64,000 nucleotides of DNA from Cohnella sp. GbtcB17. GTDB taxonomy: Bacteria > Bacillota > Bacilli > Paenibacillales > Paenibacillaceae. The stretch is from positions 1 to 64,000 of the forward strand of contig NZ_JAGXJW010000015.1 in assembly GCF_019091135.1 (NCBI RefSeq), read 5' to 3'. A program made the translations under genes and the position numbers. Positions 45,482-55,383 of this stretch are shown here, piece by piece (within the stretch, counting starts at the first letter, position 1; each line of letters begins with the position of its first letter). The notes beneath the pieces were generated by a model. The model was not told the origin of the DNA. It did no database searches and saw only the letters and a program-made list of their open reading frames with translations.

Positions 45482-48400
45482 ATGATTCGCAACTGGGGGA
45501 TTTTCGCGTTGGTTTTTCTGATGATCGGCGTACCCGTATCGCTGGCGTCCGGCGGAGCCGCCGGCGCGGCGGCGTCCTCGCGCATTGCGGTGATCAGGTC
45601 GCTGAGCGGCGACGTGCAGGTTCAAAAGGCGGGCGGCGCCAAGACGTTTAAGGCGTTCGCGAAGCTGAGCCTGAACCAGGGGGACAAGCTGATGACCGGG
45701 AGCGACGGGGCCGCCGAGCTTCAATTCGCCAACGGCACATCGGAGGACGACCTGCTTAGCGTAGGGGGCCAATCGACGATCACCTTTTCCAAGCTGTCGG
45801 ATAAAAAAGGGACCGTCACCCGCGTGAGCATGCTGAAGGGAACGGCTTGGGTGGACGTGAAGTCAATCAAGAGCAAGGACGACGACTTCCGCCTGGAGAC
45901 ACCGACGGCGGTCATGGGCGTGCGCGGAACGGCTTTTTACGCGGCCGTCCATCCCGATTCCGGCGCGACGACGACGGCGGTCCTCTCGGGCGTCGTACAG
46001 TTCGCGAAGACCGGAAGCGCGTCCGCGAGAGCCGCCGCGCTGAACCTTTATCCGACGCAGGAGACGATCGCGCTGCCGGACGGCGAATCGGCCGATGCGG
46101 ACCTCGTGATGCTCCTCAATATTGGCGAGCTCGTCCGGGGGATGCCGCCAGCCGTCATCGGTTCGCTGCTTCGAAGCAAGTCCAAGATCGACGACGAAAA
46201 CCGGGAGCTCGCGGCCCGGTTCGCGCAGGACAAGCTGCCATCGTCACTCGGCGCCACACCCGAGGATCTTGCGCGTTTCGAGCGGAACGCGTTCGATCTG
46301 ACCGGCGTGTTCGCCAAGCAGGCGATCGAGCAGAAGAAGCTCGATCTCGCAGAAATCCAGCGGATCGAGCGGGAACAGGGCACGACGTTTAGCCTGGATA
46401 AGACCGAGCTTCAATGGACCGAAGCGGACAAGCAGAAGCAGGAGGCCGCCAGGCAGAGAGAGGCGGCTTCAGCCGCCAGGCAGGCGGAGGATGCCGCCGC
46501 CAAGCTGAAGGCGCTACAGGAGCGGCTGGCGGATCGCCTTCAGGCGATCGAGCAAGCGAAGCAGGCGCAGCTTGCAGCCAACAAGGAGGCGGCCGCGGAA
46601 GCGCAAGCGAAGGCAGAGGCCGCGCTTCAATCGCAAATGACCGATGCGCAAAAGGCGCAGTTCCAGATGGACAAGGCGGCGAATCAAGCGTCAGCTCCCG
46701 TTCCGGCGGCGACGCCTGCCGCGACACCGACGGCGACAACGGCCGCAACACCGACACCGACACCGACGCCGGTCGCGACACCGACTGCGGCACCGACGGC
46801 GACACCGGTCGAGACTCCGACGCCGTCGTCCGAGGCAAGGCTCGCTTCATTGGAGGTAAACGGCGCGACACTGAACGCGGCCTTTTCCCCAAGTCGTCTA
46901 AGCTATGCCGCTGTCGTGAACGCCGGCGTTGCGGGCATAACGGTTCGGCCCGTCGCTGTTGATTCTGCGGCTACGATCTCGGTAAACGGAGAACCGACCG
47001 ACGGGGGCGCAAAATCCGTCCGGCTGGAATACGGTTCGAACACGATCGATATTCGAGTCACCTCTCCCGACGGTTCGCTTGCTCGCGACTATATCGTCAC
47101 GATAACGCGGGAGCTCCTCGATGTCGCCGACGTCGCCATCGGCGCGGCCCATGTGCAGATCGACTTCGCGAGCGGCAGCTTGTCTACGCCGATCAGCGTG
47201 CCCGGCGATATCGATTCCATCGATTTGACGCTGCGAGCGGAGGAAGCTCCCATCATCCGGGTCAATGGCACTGCCGTACCCGCGTCACCCGAGACGACGA
47301 GTCCGGCGAATGACGCCTGGCGGTATACGTTGCCGCTGCAGACCGGCTACAACACGATTGCCGTTGCGGCGGAGGCCGGCGGCAAGAGCAAGACGTATAC
47401 GCTGTACGCGAACCGGCAGTCCCTGAACAGCGGATTGTCGGGCCTGACCGTCAAAAGCGCGGACGGGCAGCGCGAGTTCGGCGCTTCTCTCGGCCAGGAC
47501 GGCAAGTTCAGGACGACGATTCCGACCTTGATGACGGAAGGACAGCTCGTCTTCTGGCCGTCGGACAGCCGTTCCACGATGATATTGAACGGCGCCTCGT
47601 ACGCCTACGGTCAGGCCGCGCCGATCTCGCTCGCATCGAACGTCGCCGAGATCGGGCTGACGATACGGTCGGAGAGCGGTACGACGACCGATTACACCCT
47701 TGCGCTCGACCGCTTTCCGATCGGAGGCGGGACCGATGCGACGCTGAGCGGCATCAAGCTGATGAACGGCAGCCTGCAGACCGGCCTTTTGACGCCCGAT
47801 TCGAATCTTCGATTGGCATTGGACGTGCCCGCGACGCGGAGCAGCGTCGAATTCCAGCCGACGTTCTCCGAGAGCGAGCGATTCTGGCGTTATATTCGAG
47901 TGCGGCTAGCCGGCTCGACGCAGGATTTATATCCCGATATGCAGACCAGCAATTATACGATTCCGCTGAACGCGACCGGGGAGACGGCCGTCGAGATCGT
48001 GATTCAATCCGCGGACAAAAGCGCAACGAACACGTACACATTCATCGTAGGGAAGAAGATTTTGGGCGAAGCCGTTCGCTATGACGCGGTTGCTGGACAG
48101 ACACTGACCGGGCAGCTGGAGGGAAGCGACCCGGCGGGGCTGCCGCTCACATATGCGCTCGTACCGGGGAGCGGGCCCGCATTCGGATCGCTCACGGTGA
48201 ACCCGGACGGTTCGTTCCAATATCAAGCTGCGGCGGGAGCGCTTGGCACCGACGCGTTCGACTACACCGTATCCAACGGCACGGATATCTCCGCGCCGTC
48301 CACCGTGACCATTTTCGTTCAGCTTCCCGCGCCGGCGCTGATCGGTCTGGAGGCATGGAACCTGGCGACGAACGGAACGCCGGTCAATCCTTATTATTTG

Positions 48401-49327
48401 GGCGAATCGGCACAGGCGTCCAACACGTTCGAATATGCGAAGTACCTAGAAGGTATGCCCAGCGCCATCGATTTGACGTACCGCTTCGATAGCTCCGTCC
48501 AGTCGGCAAGCTTGATTTACGACGACAATCAAAATACGCCTCATAACGTGGATCTGCTTGCGGCCGCGGGCGCCGCGACGTTGACGAACCTCAAATACGG
48601 CGAAAACCGAATTAAAATCGTGTATGTGCGAGAAAACGGCGACAGCACGTCTACGACCTATACGGTTCAATGGAGGCTGTATACGACATTGTCCTTGTAC
48701 ACGCCGCGCGGAATCGCGAACGGAGCGACGGTCCCGGTGTTCGGCGCGGGGCTGACCGCATACACCGCATCGGTCCCGGCGAACGCCGATCGCATCCGTC
48801 TGCAGCTTGAGACCGCCGATCCTTACAGCACGTTCGAAGTCGAATCGAACGGCACGCCGGTCGCCGACGACGGCAGCGGCTACCTGGTTAATCTGTCCGG
48901 CGGCTGGAACCGCGTGACGGTTCGCCTGAACCGGCTGGGTCTCGGCGCCGACTACGACGACTACAAGATCGACATCTACCGGGGCGACGAGGTGCCGGAA
49001 GGCTATGCGCTTCGCTTGACGGCGCAGGCCGTCCCCGGCGACGCGGGCATCTCATTCGCGCCGGACGCTTCGCGGTCCACGCTGTTATCCGGCCATGCGC
49101 CTGCGGGATCGACCGAGATCATGTTGGCGCCAGTCGCCGAGCTGTCCGACACGTATATCGGCGGCGTATACCTGGTTAAAAACGGCTGGTGGGAATGGGT
49201 GAATGCGACCGCGCAGGGATCCGGGATTTATCGCATTCCGCTCGACGGCGGCAGCGCGCACGTCTATGTGTTGGTGAACAAGTACGGCAGGCCGCCCATG
49301 GTTTACGAAGCGGACATTACGCCGTAA
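45482..49327 (+). CDS. Exported FecR-domain protein with cadherin-like beta-sandwich repeats
   Basis: A 1281-residue protein with an N-terminal signal peptide (GIFALVFLMIGVPVSLASGG). A FecR domain (about 35-180) includes SLSGDVQVQK, TGSDGAAELQF and the hallmark TPTAVMGVRGTAFYAAV. An Ala/Gln/Lys-rich, probably coiled-coil stretch (about 290-400) and a Thr-Pro-Ala linker (about 405-450) follow. After that come several cadherin-like beta-sandwich domains (LASLEVNGATLNAAFSPSRL) and a VCBS/Ig-like domain near 865-960 (GSLTVNPDGSFQYQ). No sorting motif is seen. GGAGGGG precedes the ATG. It diverges from the DUF11 gene and may be a surface or matrix protein. Confidence 0.88.
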   Translation: MIRNWGIFALVFLMIGVPVSLASGGAAGAAASSRIAVIRSLSGDVQVQKAGGAKTFKAFAKLSLNQGDKLMTGSDGAAELQFANGTSEDDLLSVGGQSTITFSKLSDKKGTVTRVSMLKGTAWVDVKSIKSKDDDFRLETPTAVMGVRGTAFYAAVHPDSGATTTAVLSGVVQFAKTGSASARAAALNLYPTQETIALPDGESADADLVMLLNIGELVRGMPPAVIGSLLRSKSKIDDENRELAARFAQDKLPSSLGATPEDLARFERNAFDLTGVFAKQAIEQKKLDLAEIQRIEREQGTTFSLDKTELQWTEADKQKQEAARQREAASAARQAEDAAAKLKALQERLADRLQAIEQAKQAQLAANKEAAAEAQAKAEAALQSQMTDAQKAQFQMDKAANQASAPVPAATPAATPTATTAATPTPTPTPVATPTAAPTATPVETPTPSSEARLASLEVNGATLNAAFSPSRLSYAAVVNAGVAGITVRPVAVDSAATISVNGEPTDGGAKSVRLEYGSNTIDIRVTSPDGSLARDYIVTITRELLDVADVAIGAAHVQIDFASGSLSTPISVPGDIDSIDLTLRAEEAPIIRVNGTAVPASPETTSPANDAWRYTLPLQTGYNTIAVAAEAGGKSKTYTLYANRQSLNSGLSGLTVKSADGQREFGASLGQDGKFRTTIPTLMTEGQLVFWPSDSRSTMILNGASYAYGQAAPISLASNVAEIGLTIRSESGTTTDYTLALDRFPIGGGTDATLSGIKLMNGSLQTGLLTPDSNLRLALDVPATRSSVEFQPTFSESERFWRYIRVRLAGSTQDLYPDMQTSNYTIPLNATGETAVEIVIQSADKSATNTYTFIVGKKILGEAVRYDAVAGQTLTGQLEGSDPAGLPLTYALVPGSGPAFGSLTVNPDGSFQYQAAAGALGTDAFDYTVSNGTDISAPSTVTIFVQLPAPALIGLEAWNLATNGTPVNPYYLGESAQASNTFEYAKYLEGMPSAIDLTYRFDSSVQSASLIYDDNQNTPHNVDLLAAAGAATLTNLKYGENRIKIVYVRENGDSTSTTYTVQWRLYTTLSLYTPRGIANGATVPVFGAGLTAYTASVPANADRIRLQLETADPYSTFEVESNGTPVADDGSGYLVNLSGGWNRVTVRLNRLGLGADYDDYKIDIYRGDEVPEGYALRLTAQAVPGDAGISFAPDASRSTLLSGHAPAGSTEIMLAPVAELSDTYIGGVYLVKNGWWEWVNATAQGSGIYRIPLDGGSAHVYVLVNKYGRPPMVYEADITP

Positions 49328-49363
49328 AACGGCACGGAACGTGCATTTTGCGAGAAACATGTT

Positions 49364-49400
49364 AAAGCCGCTTCCTCCTTGCGGGAGGGAGCGGCTTTTC
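49364..49400 (+). terminator. Intrinsic terminator after the FecR-domain gene
   Basis: AAAGCCGCTTCCTCC-type arm (49364-49378) pairs with GGGAGGGAGCGGCTTT (49383-49398), ending in TTTTC. Confidence 0.8.
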
Positions 49401-49519
49401 ATCATCATGTTAGAAAGCATAAACATCAACAGGTGACGCTGTACAAAGTCTCTTTGCTCGCAGCACGCCGTACTCTCGACAGGTGTCACAGTACAACTGG
49501 ACGGCGGCGATACAAGGCG

Positions 49520-50812
49520 TCATCCAATAATGACGAGCCAAAGGTAAAGCCCTGCGAGCGTAATGAACAGAACCGGAACGGTTAATACGATGCCTGTCTT
49601 GAAGTAGGCGCCCCAGGTGATTTTTACGCCTTTGCCGGACAGCACATGAAGCCAGAGCAGCGTAGCGAGCGATCCGATCGGCGTAATCTTCGGACCGAGA
49701 TCCGAGCCGATGACGTTGGCATAAATGAGCGCTTCGCGAACGACGCCGCCCGCGTGCGCTTCCTGGATGGCGAGCGCATTGATCATGACGGTCGGCAAAT
49801 TATTCATGACGGAGGAGAGGATCGCGGAGACGAAGCCGGCGCCGACCGCGGCCGCGAACAAGCCATGCTCGCCGATCCACGAGAACACTTGGCCCAGTTC
49901 GTCGGTCAAGCCCACGTTGCGGAGGCCGTATACGACGACATACATGCCGACGGAGAAAAAGACGATCGCCCAGGGCGCTCCTTTGACGAGCTTGCGGGTA
50001 TGCACCGCTTCGCTCCGCCTGGCCATGAACAGGAAGACGACGGCCGCGGCGCCGGCGATGGCCGCTACGGGCACGGCGATGTACGCGCTGAGCAAATATG
50101 CGACCAGCAGCGCGGCGAGGACATACCAGGAGGCTTTGAACATGCGGAGGTCCTTGATGGCTTCCGCCGGCTGTTTTGCCTGCGTCCAGTCGTACGTTTT
50201 CGGAATCGTTCTTCTATAGTACATATAAAGAACCAGCAGGCTGGCGCCGACGGAGAACAGCGTCGGCACGAGCATTTTCCCCGCGTATTCCGCGAAGCCG
50301 ATGCCGAAAAAATCGGAGGACACGATGTTCACCAAATTGCTGATGACAAGCGGGAGAGAGGCGGTATCGGATATGAATCCGCTCGCCATCACGAACGGCA
50401 GGATCATGCGCTCGTCGAACCGGAGCGCCCTTACCATGGCGAGAACGATCGGCGTCAAAATGAGCGCGGCCCCGTCGTTCGCGAAAAAGACGGACACCGC
50501 TGCGCCCAGCAAAACGACGTAAACGAACATGGCGTTGCCGTTGCCCCGGGCCGCGCGGGCCACATGAAGGGCGGCCCATTCGAAAAAGCCGATCTCGTCG
50601 AGCACGAGCGAGATGACGATGATCGCGACGAAGGTCAGCGTCGCGTTCCAGACGATTCGAGCGACTTCGCCGACGTCGGCAAAGTCGACGACGCCGCAGG
50701 CCAGCGCGATCAGCGCGCCGCCGCAGGCGGACCAGCCGATGCCGAGCCCTCTCGGCTGCCAGATGACGAACACTAGCGTAATTAAAAAGACGAATAAAGC
50801 GAGCGCGAGCAT
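49520..50812 (-). CDS. ArsB-type arsenite/antimonite efflux permease
   Basis: A 430-residue integral membrane protein with about 11-12 hydrophobic segments, the normal ArsB length. Family features include [55 protein letters not shown] and [23 protein letters not shown] 50812 is chosen because GGGGAGG lies 5 nt before it; open codons upstream are not family-like. No arsR, arsC or arsA is next to it, so arsenic control or specificity cannot be confirmed, and related anion transporters look similar. Confidence 0.88.
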   Translation of the reverse strand: MLALALFVFLITLVFVIWQPRGLGIGWSACGGALIALACGVVDFADVGEVARIVWNATLTFVAIIVISLVLDEIGFFEWAALHVARAARGNGNAMFVYVVLLGAAVSVFFANDGAALILTPIVLAMVRALRFDERMILPFVMASGFISDTASLPLVISNLVNIVSSDFFGIGFAEYAGKMLVPTLFSVGASLLVLYMYYRRTIPKTYDWTQAKQPAEAIKDLRMFKASWYVLAALLVAYLLSAYIAVPVAAIAGAAAVVFLFMARRSEAVHTRKLVKGAPWAIVFFSVGMYVVVYGLRNVGLTDELGQVFSWIGEHGLFAAAVGAGFVSAILSSVMNNLPTVMINALAIQEAHAGGVVREALIYANVIGSDLGPKITPIGSLATLLWLHVLSGKGVKITWGAYFKTGIVLTVPVLFITLAGLYLWLVIIG

Positions 50813-51043
50813 AAATCCTCCCCGATGATGGACAAACTTGCGGTCTTGCGGCATCGATTCGAATGACAATTGCATGGAAGGCAACTGCTACGCGTCGCGG
50901 ACCGAGCCGCATCCGCAGTAATTATACATGCGGCTATTTATAGAAGTAAATAAATATATGCTGCCATACGGCACCCTTCAAATTTATAACGACTATCAAA
51001 AATCCTTATATCCGCATCTATCCTCTTGGCGCTGCACTTGTGG

Positions 51044-51049
51044 TATAGT
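51044..51049 (+). promoter_or_regulatory. Extended -10 before cysJ
   Basis: TGGTATAGT places TATAGT behind a TG dinucleotide, about 85 bp before the TTG start of cysJ. The rest of the 322-bp gap between the divergent arsB-type and cysJ genes shows no gene or clear riboswitch. Confidence 0.4.
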
Positions 51050-51134
51050 TTTCAAAAGGATTATGAATCGCGCGGCGCGCTTCGGCGCATACGAAGCGGT
51101 AAACGTCATTCGAACTATCGTGAGGTGGAGAACG

Positions 51135-52979
51135 TTGCAACTGCAGGCAACCAACAGTCCGTTCAGCCAGGAGCAGGCCGATCTTCTGAATCAGCTGCTG
51201 CCGGCCTTAAACGACGCTCAAAAGATTTGGCTCAGCGGGTATCTTGCGGCAGCCGCATCCGCGCAAGCGTCGGCGCCTGCCGCAGTCCCGTCGGCGACAT
51301 CGCCGGCCGCGGCGCCTGCGAGCAAGGAAGTTACAATCTTGTACGGCTCCCAGAGCGGCAACGGCCACGGCATTTCCAAGAAAGCGGCCAAAATGCTCGA
51401 GGAAAAGGGCTTCCATGTCACATTGTCCTCGATGAGCGATTTTAAGACAAACCAGCTCAAAAAGGTGGAGCAGCTGCTCGTCGTCGTCAGCACGCACGGC
51501 GAAGGCGAACCGCCGGACAACGCGATATCGTTCCACGAGTTTTTGCACAGCAAGCGCGCGCCTCGCCTTGAAGGCGTCAAATATTCGGTGCTTTCGCTCG
51601 GCGACAGCTCGTACGAGCAATATTGTCAGACCGGCAAAGAATTCGACGCGCGTCTCGAAGCGCTCGGCGCCACGCGTTTCCACGATCGGGTCGACTGCGA
51701 CGTCGACTTCGAGGAGCCTACGAAGGCTTGGCTCGAAGGCGTATTGGCGCGCCTGACCGAAGCGCAGGGAGGCGGCGGTTCGGCTGCCGCTCCGGTTACG
51801 GCACCGGCGGTCGCCGGTCCCGTCGCGCCGTCCGCTCCCGCGGTGGAGTCCGCATACTCGCGGACGAATCCTTTCGAGGCCGAGGTGCTCGCGAACATTA
51901 ACCTGAACGGCCGCGGCTCGAACAAGGAAACGCGCCATCTCGAGCTGTCGCTCGAGGGCTCCGGGCTCGTCTACAAGCCCGGCGACGCGCTCGGCATTTA
52001 CCCGCACAACGATCCGGAGCTGGTCGATCTGCTGCTCGCGGAGACGAAGTGGGATCCGCAGGCCGAGGTGGTCATTAACAAGCAAGGCGACAAGCGTCCG
52101 CTGCGCGAAGCGCTAATCGAATATCTCGAGGTCACCGTCCTGACGAAGGCGCTACTCGAGAAGCTGGCGCCGCTGGCGACGAACCCCGACCTGGCCCAGT
52201 TGACCGCGGCGGGGAACGAAGCCGCGGTCAAGGCGTACGTGAAGGGCCGGGACCTGCTGGATTTCGTCCGCGACTACGGCCCGCTGCAAGGTACGGCGCA
52301 GGACGCGGTCTCGCATCTTCGCAAAATTCCGGTGCGGCTGTATTCGATCGCAAGCTCACAGACGGCGAATCCGGACGAAGTTCATCTGACGATCGGCGCG
52401 GTCCGGTACGACGCGTTCGGAAGAGCGCGCAAGGGCGTCTGCTCCACGCAAACCGCCGAGCGCCTCGAAGTCGGCGACAAGATCGCGGTGTACGTGCAGC
52501 CGAACAACCACTTCAAGCTGCCGGAAGATCCGAACACGCCGATCATCATGGTCGGTCCGGGCACGGGCATCGCGCCGTTCCGCTCGTTCATGCAGGAGCG
52601 CGAAGAGACAGGCGCGCAAGGACCGTCGTGGCTGTTTTTCGGCGACCAGCACTTCACGACCGACTTCCTGTACCAGACCGAATGGCAGCGCTGGATCAAG
52701 GACGGCGTGCTGACGCGCATGGACGTCGCGTTCTCGCGCGACACGGACGAGAAGGTATACGTGCAGCATCGCATGCGGCAGCATTCGAAGGAACTGTACG
52801 AGTGGCTGGACAAGGGCGCGGTGTTCTACGTGTGCGGAGACATGAAAAACATGGCGAAGGACGTTCACCAGACGCTGGCGGAGATCATATCCGCGGAAGG
52901 CGGCAAGAGCCTTGAGGAAGCGGAAGCTTACCTCGCCGAGATGAAGAAAAGCCACCGTTACCAACGGGACGTATATTGA
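51135..52979 (+). CDS. cysJ: Sulfite reductase (NADPH) flavoprotein alpha subunit
   Basis: Passes electrons from NADPH through FAD and FMN to CysI for reduction of sulfite to sulfide. The 614-residue protein has a flavodoxin domain from about residue 65 (ILYGSQSGNGHGISKKAAKM), an FAD domain from about 244 with RLYSIASS near 400, and an NADPH domain with VGPGTGIAPFRSFM near 473. It ends SHRYQRDVY, the CysJ-type terminus. TTG 51135 is chosen: GAGGTGGAG is just upstream and MQLQATNSPFSQEQADLLN is the family N-terminus. cysI follows after 29 bp. Confidence 0.95.
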   Translation: MQLQATNSPFSQEQADLLNQLLPALNDAQKIWLSGYLAAAASAQASAPAAVPSATSPAAAPASKEVTILYGSQSGNGHGISKKAAKMLEEKGFHVTLSSMSDFKTNQLKKVEQLLVVVSTHGEGEPPDNAISFHEFLHSKRAPRLEGVKYSVLSLGDSSYEQYCQTGKEFDARLEALGATRFHDRVDCDVDFEEPTKAWLEGVLARLTEAQGGGGSAAAPVTAPAVAGPVAPSAPAVESAYSRTNPFEAEVLANINLNGRGSNKETRHLELSLEGSGLVYKPGDALGIYPHNDPELVDLLLAETKWDPQAEVVINKQGDKRPLREALIEYLEVTVLTKALLEKLAPLATNPDLAQLTAAGNEAAVKAYVKGRDLLDFVRDYGPLQGTAQDAVSHLRKIPVRLYSIASSQTANPDEVHLTIGAVRYDAFGRARKGVCSTQTAERLEVGDKIAVYVQPNNHFKLPEDPNTPIIMVGPGTGIAPFRSFMQEREETGAQGPSWLFFGDQHFTTDFLYQTEWQRWIKDGVLTRMDVAFSRDTDEKVYVQHRMRQHSKELYEWLDKGAVFYVCGDMKNMAKDVHQTLAEIISAEGGKSLEEAEAYLAEMKKSHRYQRDVY

Positions 52980-53008
52980 TCGCGAGGTAGAGAGGAGTAC
53001 CGTTCAGC

Positions 53009-54727
53009 ATGGCAAACACGAAACTAAGCGCGCCGGGAGGCAATCCCAGCGACGTCGAGCGCATCAAGCGCGAGAGCAACTTTTTGCGCGGTACACTGGC
53101 CGCTTCGATGCTGGAGCCGCTCAGCGCAGGCATCTCCGACGACGACAACCGTCTGATGAAGTTCCACGGCAGCTATTTGCAGGACGACCGGGATTTGCGC
53201 AACGAAGGACAAGAGCAAAAGCTGGAGCCCGCCAATCAATTCATGCTGCGCGTTCGCATGCCCGGCGGCGTCGCCCAGCCTGGACAATGGCTCGTCATGG
53301 ACGAGCTCGCCCGCAAATACGGGAACGGCACGCTAAAGCTCACTACCCGTCAGACGTTCCAGATGCATGGCATTCTAAAGTGGAACATGAAAAAGACGAT
53401 CCAGTCGATCCACCAGTCGCTGCTTGACACGATCGCCGCCTGCGGCGGCGTCAACCGGGACGTCATGTGCAATCCGAATCCGTACCAATCGGACATTCAC
53501 GCCGAAGTATACGAATGGTCCAAGCGTCTGAGCAACGATCTGCTCCCGCGGACGAGAGCGTACCATGAGCTGTGGCTGGACGAAGAGATGGTCGCTTCTA
53601 CGCCGGAGCAGGACGTATACGAGCCGATGTACGGCCCGCTCTACTTGCCGCGGAAGTTCAAGATCGGCATCGCCGTCCCGCCGTCGAACGATATCGACGT
53701 TTTCTCCCAGGACCTGGGATTTATCGCGATCGTGGAGAACGGCAAGCTCGCCGGCTTCAATATAGCGATCGGGGGCGGCATGGGCATGTCGCACGGCGAT
53801 AAGGAAACCTACCCGCAGCTGGCAAAGGTGATCGGTTACTGCAAGCCGGAGCAAATCTACGATGTCGCCGAGAAAATCATAACGATCCAGCGCGACTACG
53901 GCAACCGTTCCCAGCGCAAAAACGCGCGTTTCAAGTATACCGTCGATCGTCTCGGACTGGAGAACGTCAAGGCCGAGCTGGAGAGCCGCCTGGGCTGGAC
54001 GCTCGAGGCCGCGAAACCGTATCATTTCAACGACAACGGCGATCGTTACGGATGGGTGCAGGGCGTGGGGGACAAGTGGCATTTCACGATGTTCGTCCAG
54101 GGCGGCCGCATCGCGGACTATGACGGCTTCGAGCTGATGACGGGACTGCGCGAGATCGCGAAGGTTCATACCGGCGACTTCCGACTGACCGCCAATCAGA
54201 ACCTGATCATCGCGGACGTCACGCCGCAGAAAAAAGAAGAGATCACCGAGCTGCTCGGCCGCTACGGATTGATCGACGTACAGCAGTATTCCGGTCTGCG
54301 CCGCAGCTCGATGGCGTGCGTCGCGCTGCCGACCTGCGGACTGGCGATGGCCGAAGCCGAGCGTTATTTGCCGGTGCTCATCGACAAGATCGAGGGCATC
54401 CTCGACGAGAACGGGCTGCGCAACGAGGAGATCACAATCCGCATGACGGGCTGTCCGAACGGCTGCGCCCGCCACGCCCTCTCCGAGATCGGGTTCATCG
54501 GCAAGGCGCCAGGCAAGTACAATATGTATCTGGGCGCCGCATTTGACGGCAGCCGTCTGAGCAAGATGTACCGGGAAAATATCGGCGAGGAAGAAATTTT
54601 GCGCGAGCTTGGCATACTGCTGACGCGATACGCGAAGGAAAGAAACAGCGGGGAGCACTTCGGCGACTTCGTCATCCGCGCCGGCGTGATCGCGGCAACG
54701 ACCGACGGCACCAACTTCCACGACTAA
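53009..54727 (+). CDS. cysI: Sulfite reductase (NADPH) hemoprotein beta subunit
   Basis: Six-electron reduction of sulfite to sulfide in assimilatory sulfur metabolism. The 572-residue protein holds the four cysteines that carry the 4Fe-4S cluster and siroheme: Cys437 and Cys443 in [17 protein letters not shown], Cys482 and Cys486 in [35 protein letters not shown] is the substrate-side block. Partner and probable operon mate of cysJ. A 12-bp hairpin without a T-run lies about 200 bp downstream. Confidence 0.96.
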   Translation: MANTKLSAPGGNPSDVERIKRESNFLRGTLAASMLEPLSAGISDDDNRLMKFHGSYLQDDRDLRNEGQEQKLEPANQFMLRVRMPGGVAQPGQWLVMDELARKYGNGTLKLTTRQTFQMHGILKWNMKKTIQSIHQSLLDTIAACGGVNRDVMCNPNPYQSDIHAEVYEWSKRLSNDLLPRTRAYHELWLDEEMVASTPEQDVYEPMYGPLYLPRKFKIGIAVPPSNDIDVFSQDLGFIAIVENGKLAGFNIAIGGGMGMSHGDKETYPQLAKVIGYCKPEQIYDVAEKIITIQRDYGNRSQRKNARFKYTVDRLGLENVKAELESRLGWTLEAAKPYHFNDNGDRYGWVQGVGDKWHFTMFVQGGRIADYDGFELMTGLREIAKVHTGDFRLTANQNLIIADVTPQKKEEITELLGRYGLIDVQQYSGLRRSSMACVALPTCGLAMAEAERYLPVLIDKIEGILDENGLRNEEITIRMTGCPNGCARHALSEIGFIGKAPGKYNMYLGAAFDGSRLSKMYRENIGEEEILRELGILLTRYAKERNSGEHFGDFVIRAGVIAATTDGTNFHD

Positions 54728-54923
54728 GACAAGCGGTCGATTCTCGACACATGATCAGCGAACTGAGAGGCCCCGGATCTGCCTGGACGCACGATAGAAC
54801 GCGTCAACGTCTCCGGAGCCGCTCGTCAGCGAGGCGCGTTTGAATGACCGTCGACTCTGTTCGCGATCTGCCTGCTCAAGGGATTGCCCGCGTATGCCTG
54901 CAATGCCGCAATATTGAACGTTG

Positions 54924-54955
54924 AACAACGCCAAGTCCTCGGGCTTGGCGTTGTT
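54924..54955 (+). terminator. Possible weak terminator after cysI
   Basis: A perfect 12-bp stem (54924-54935 with 54944-54955) and 8-nt loop, but no T-run follows. It may only stabilise the 3' end of the cysJI transcript. Confidence 0.4.
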
Positions 54956-54971
54956 GCGTCTTGCCCCAAGC

Positions 54972-55159
54972 CAATAGCTGTTGAAATGCAGTTATTTCCC
55001 CCAATCCCGACGATCTTGGGCAAATAAGTGTTGAAGCGCAGTTAATTACTCGTATTTTAGCGTTATCGCCCGGCTTACAAAAAAATAAATGCATTTGAAC
55101 ACTTATTTACTCCGTAGCCCAAGTTTGCGCGCCGATTAACTGCTTTTAAACACTTATCG
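54972..55159. repeat. Repeat cluster D: two direct and two inverted copies
   Basis: A core of the form AATAAGTGTTGAAxxGCAGTTA occurs forward at 54972-54996 and 55021-55047, and inverted at 55083-55110 and 55134-55159. The first two are 50 bp apart and the last two 51 bp apart. The 656-bp gap between cysI and the GntR gene holds these, two hairpins and no gene. Confidence 0.7.
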
Positions 55160-55252
55160 CCCCCGGCTCCTCCCGGCCCCAGGCTCCCGCTCAACCCCGT
55201 CAAGATTAGTGGCATTTGATCTTTTTCTCTCGCAAAGCATCTTCCTAAAATA

Positions 55253-55303
55253 AACGCCTGAAGTTCGCTGTACAAGCGATCTTCCCGGCGTTCTATTCTT
55301 TTT
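55253..55303 (+). terminator. Probable terminator before the GntR-fusion gene
   Basis: AACGCCTGAAG-TTCGCT (55253-55269) pairs imperfectly with AGCGATCTTCCCGGCGTT (55275-55292), then CTATTCTTTTT. Confidence 0.55.
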
Positions 55304-55383
55304 AAGTCGTCGCGTTGACTTTTCTTACGAAATGTTTGAGAATGTACCTGATGTCTATTATGCGAGAGTTAGGTGAGTTATAC

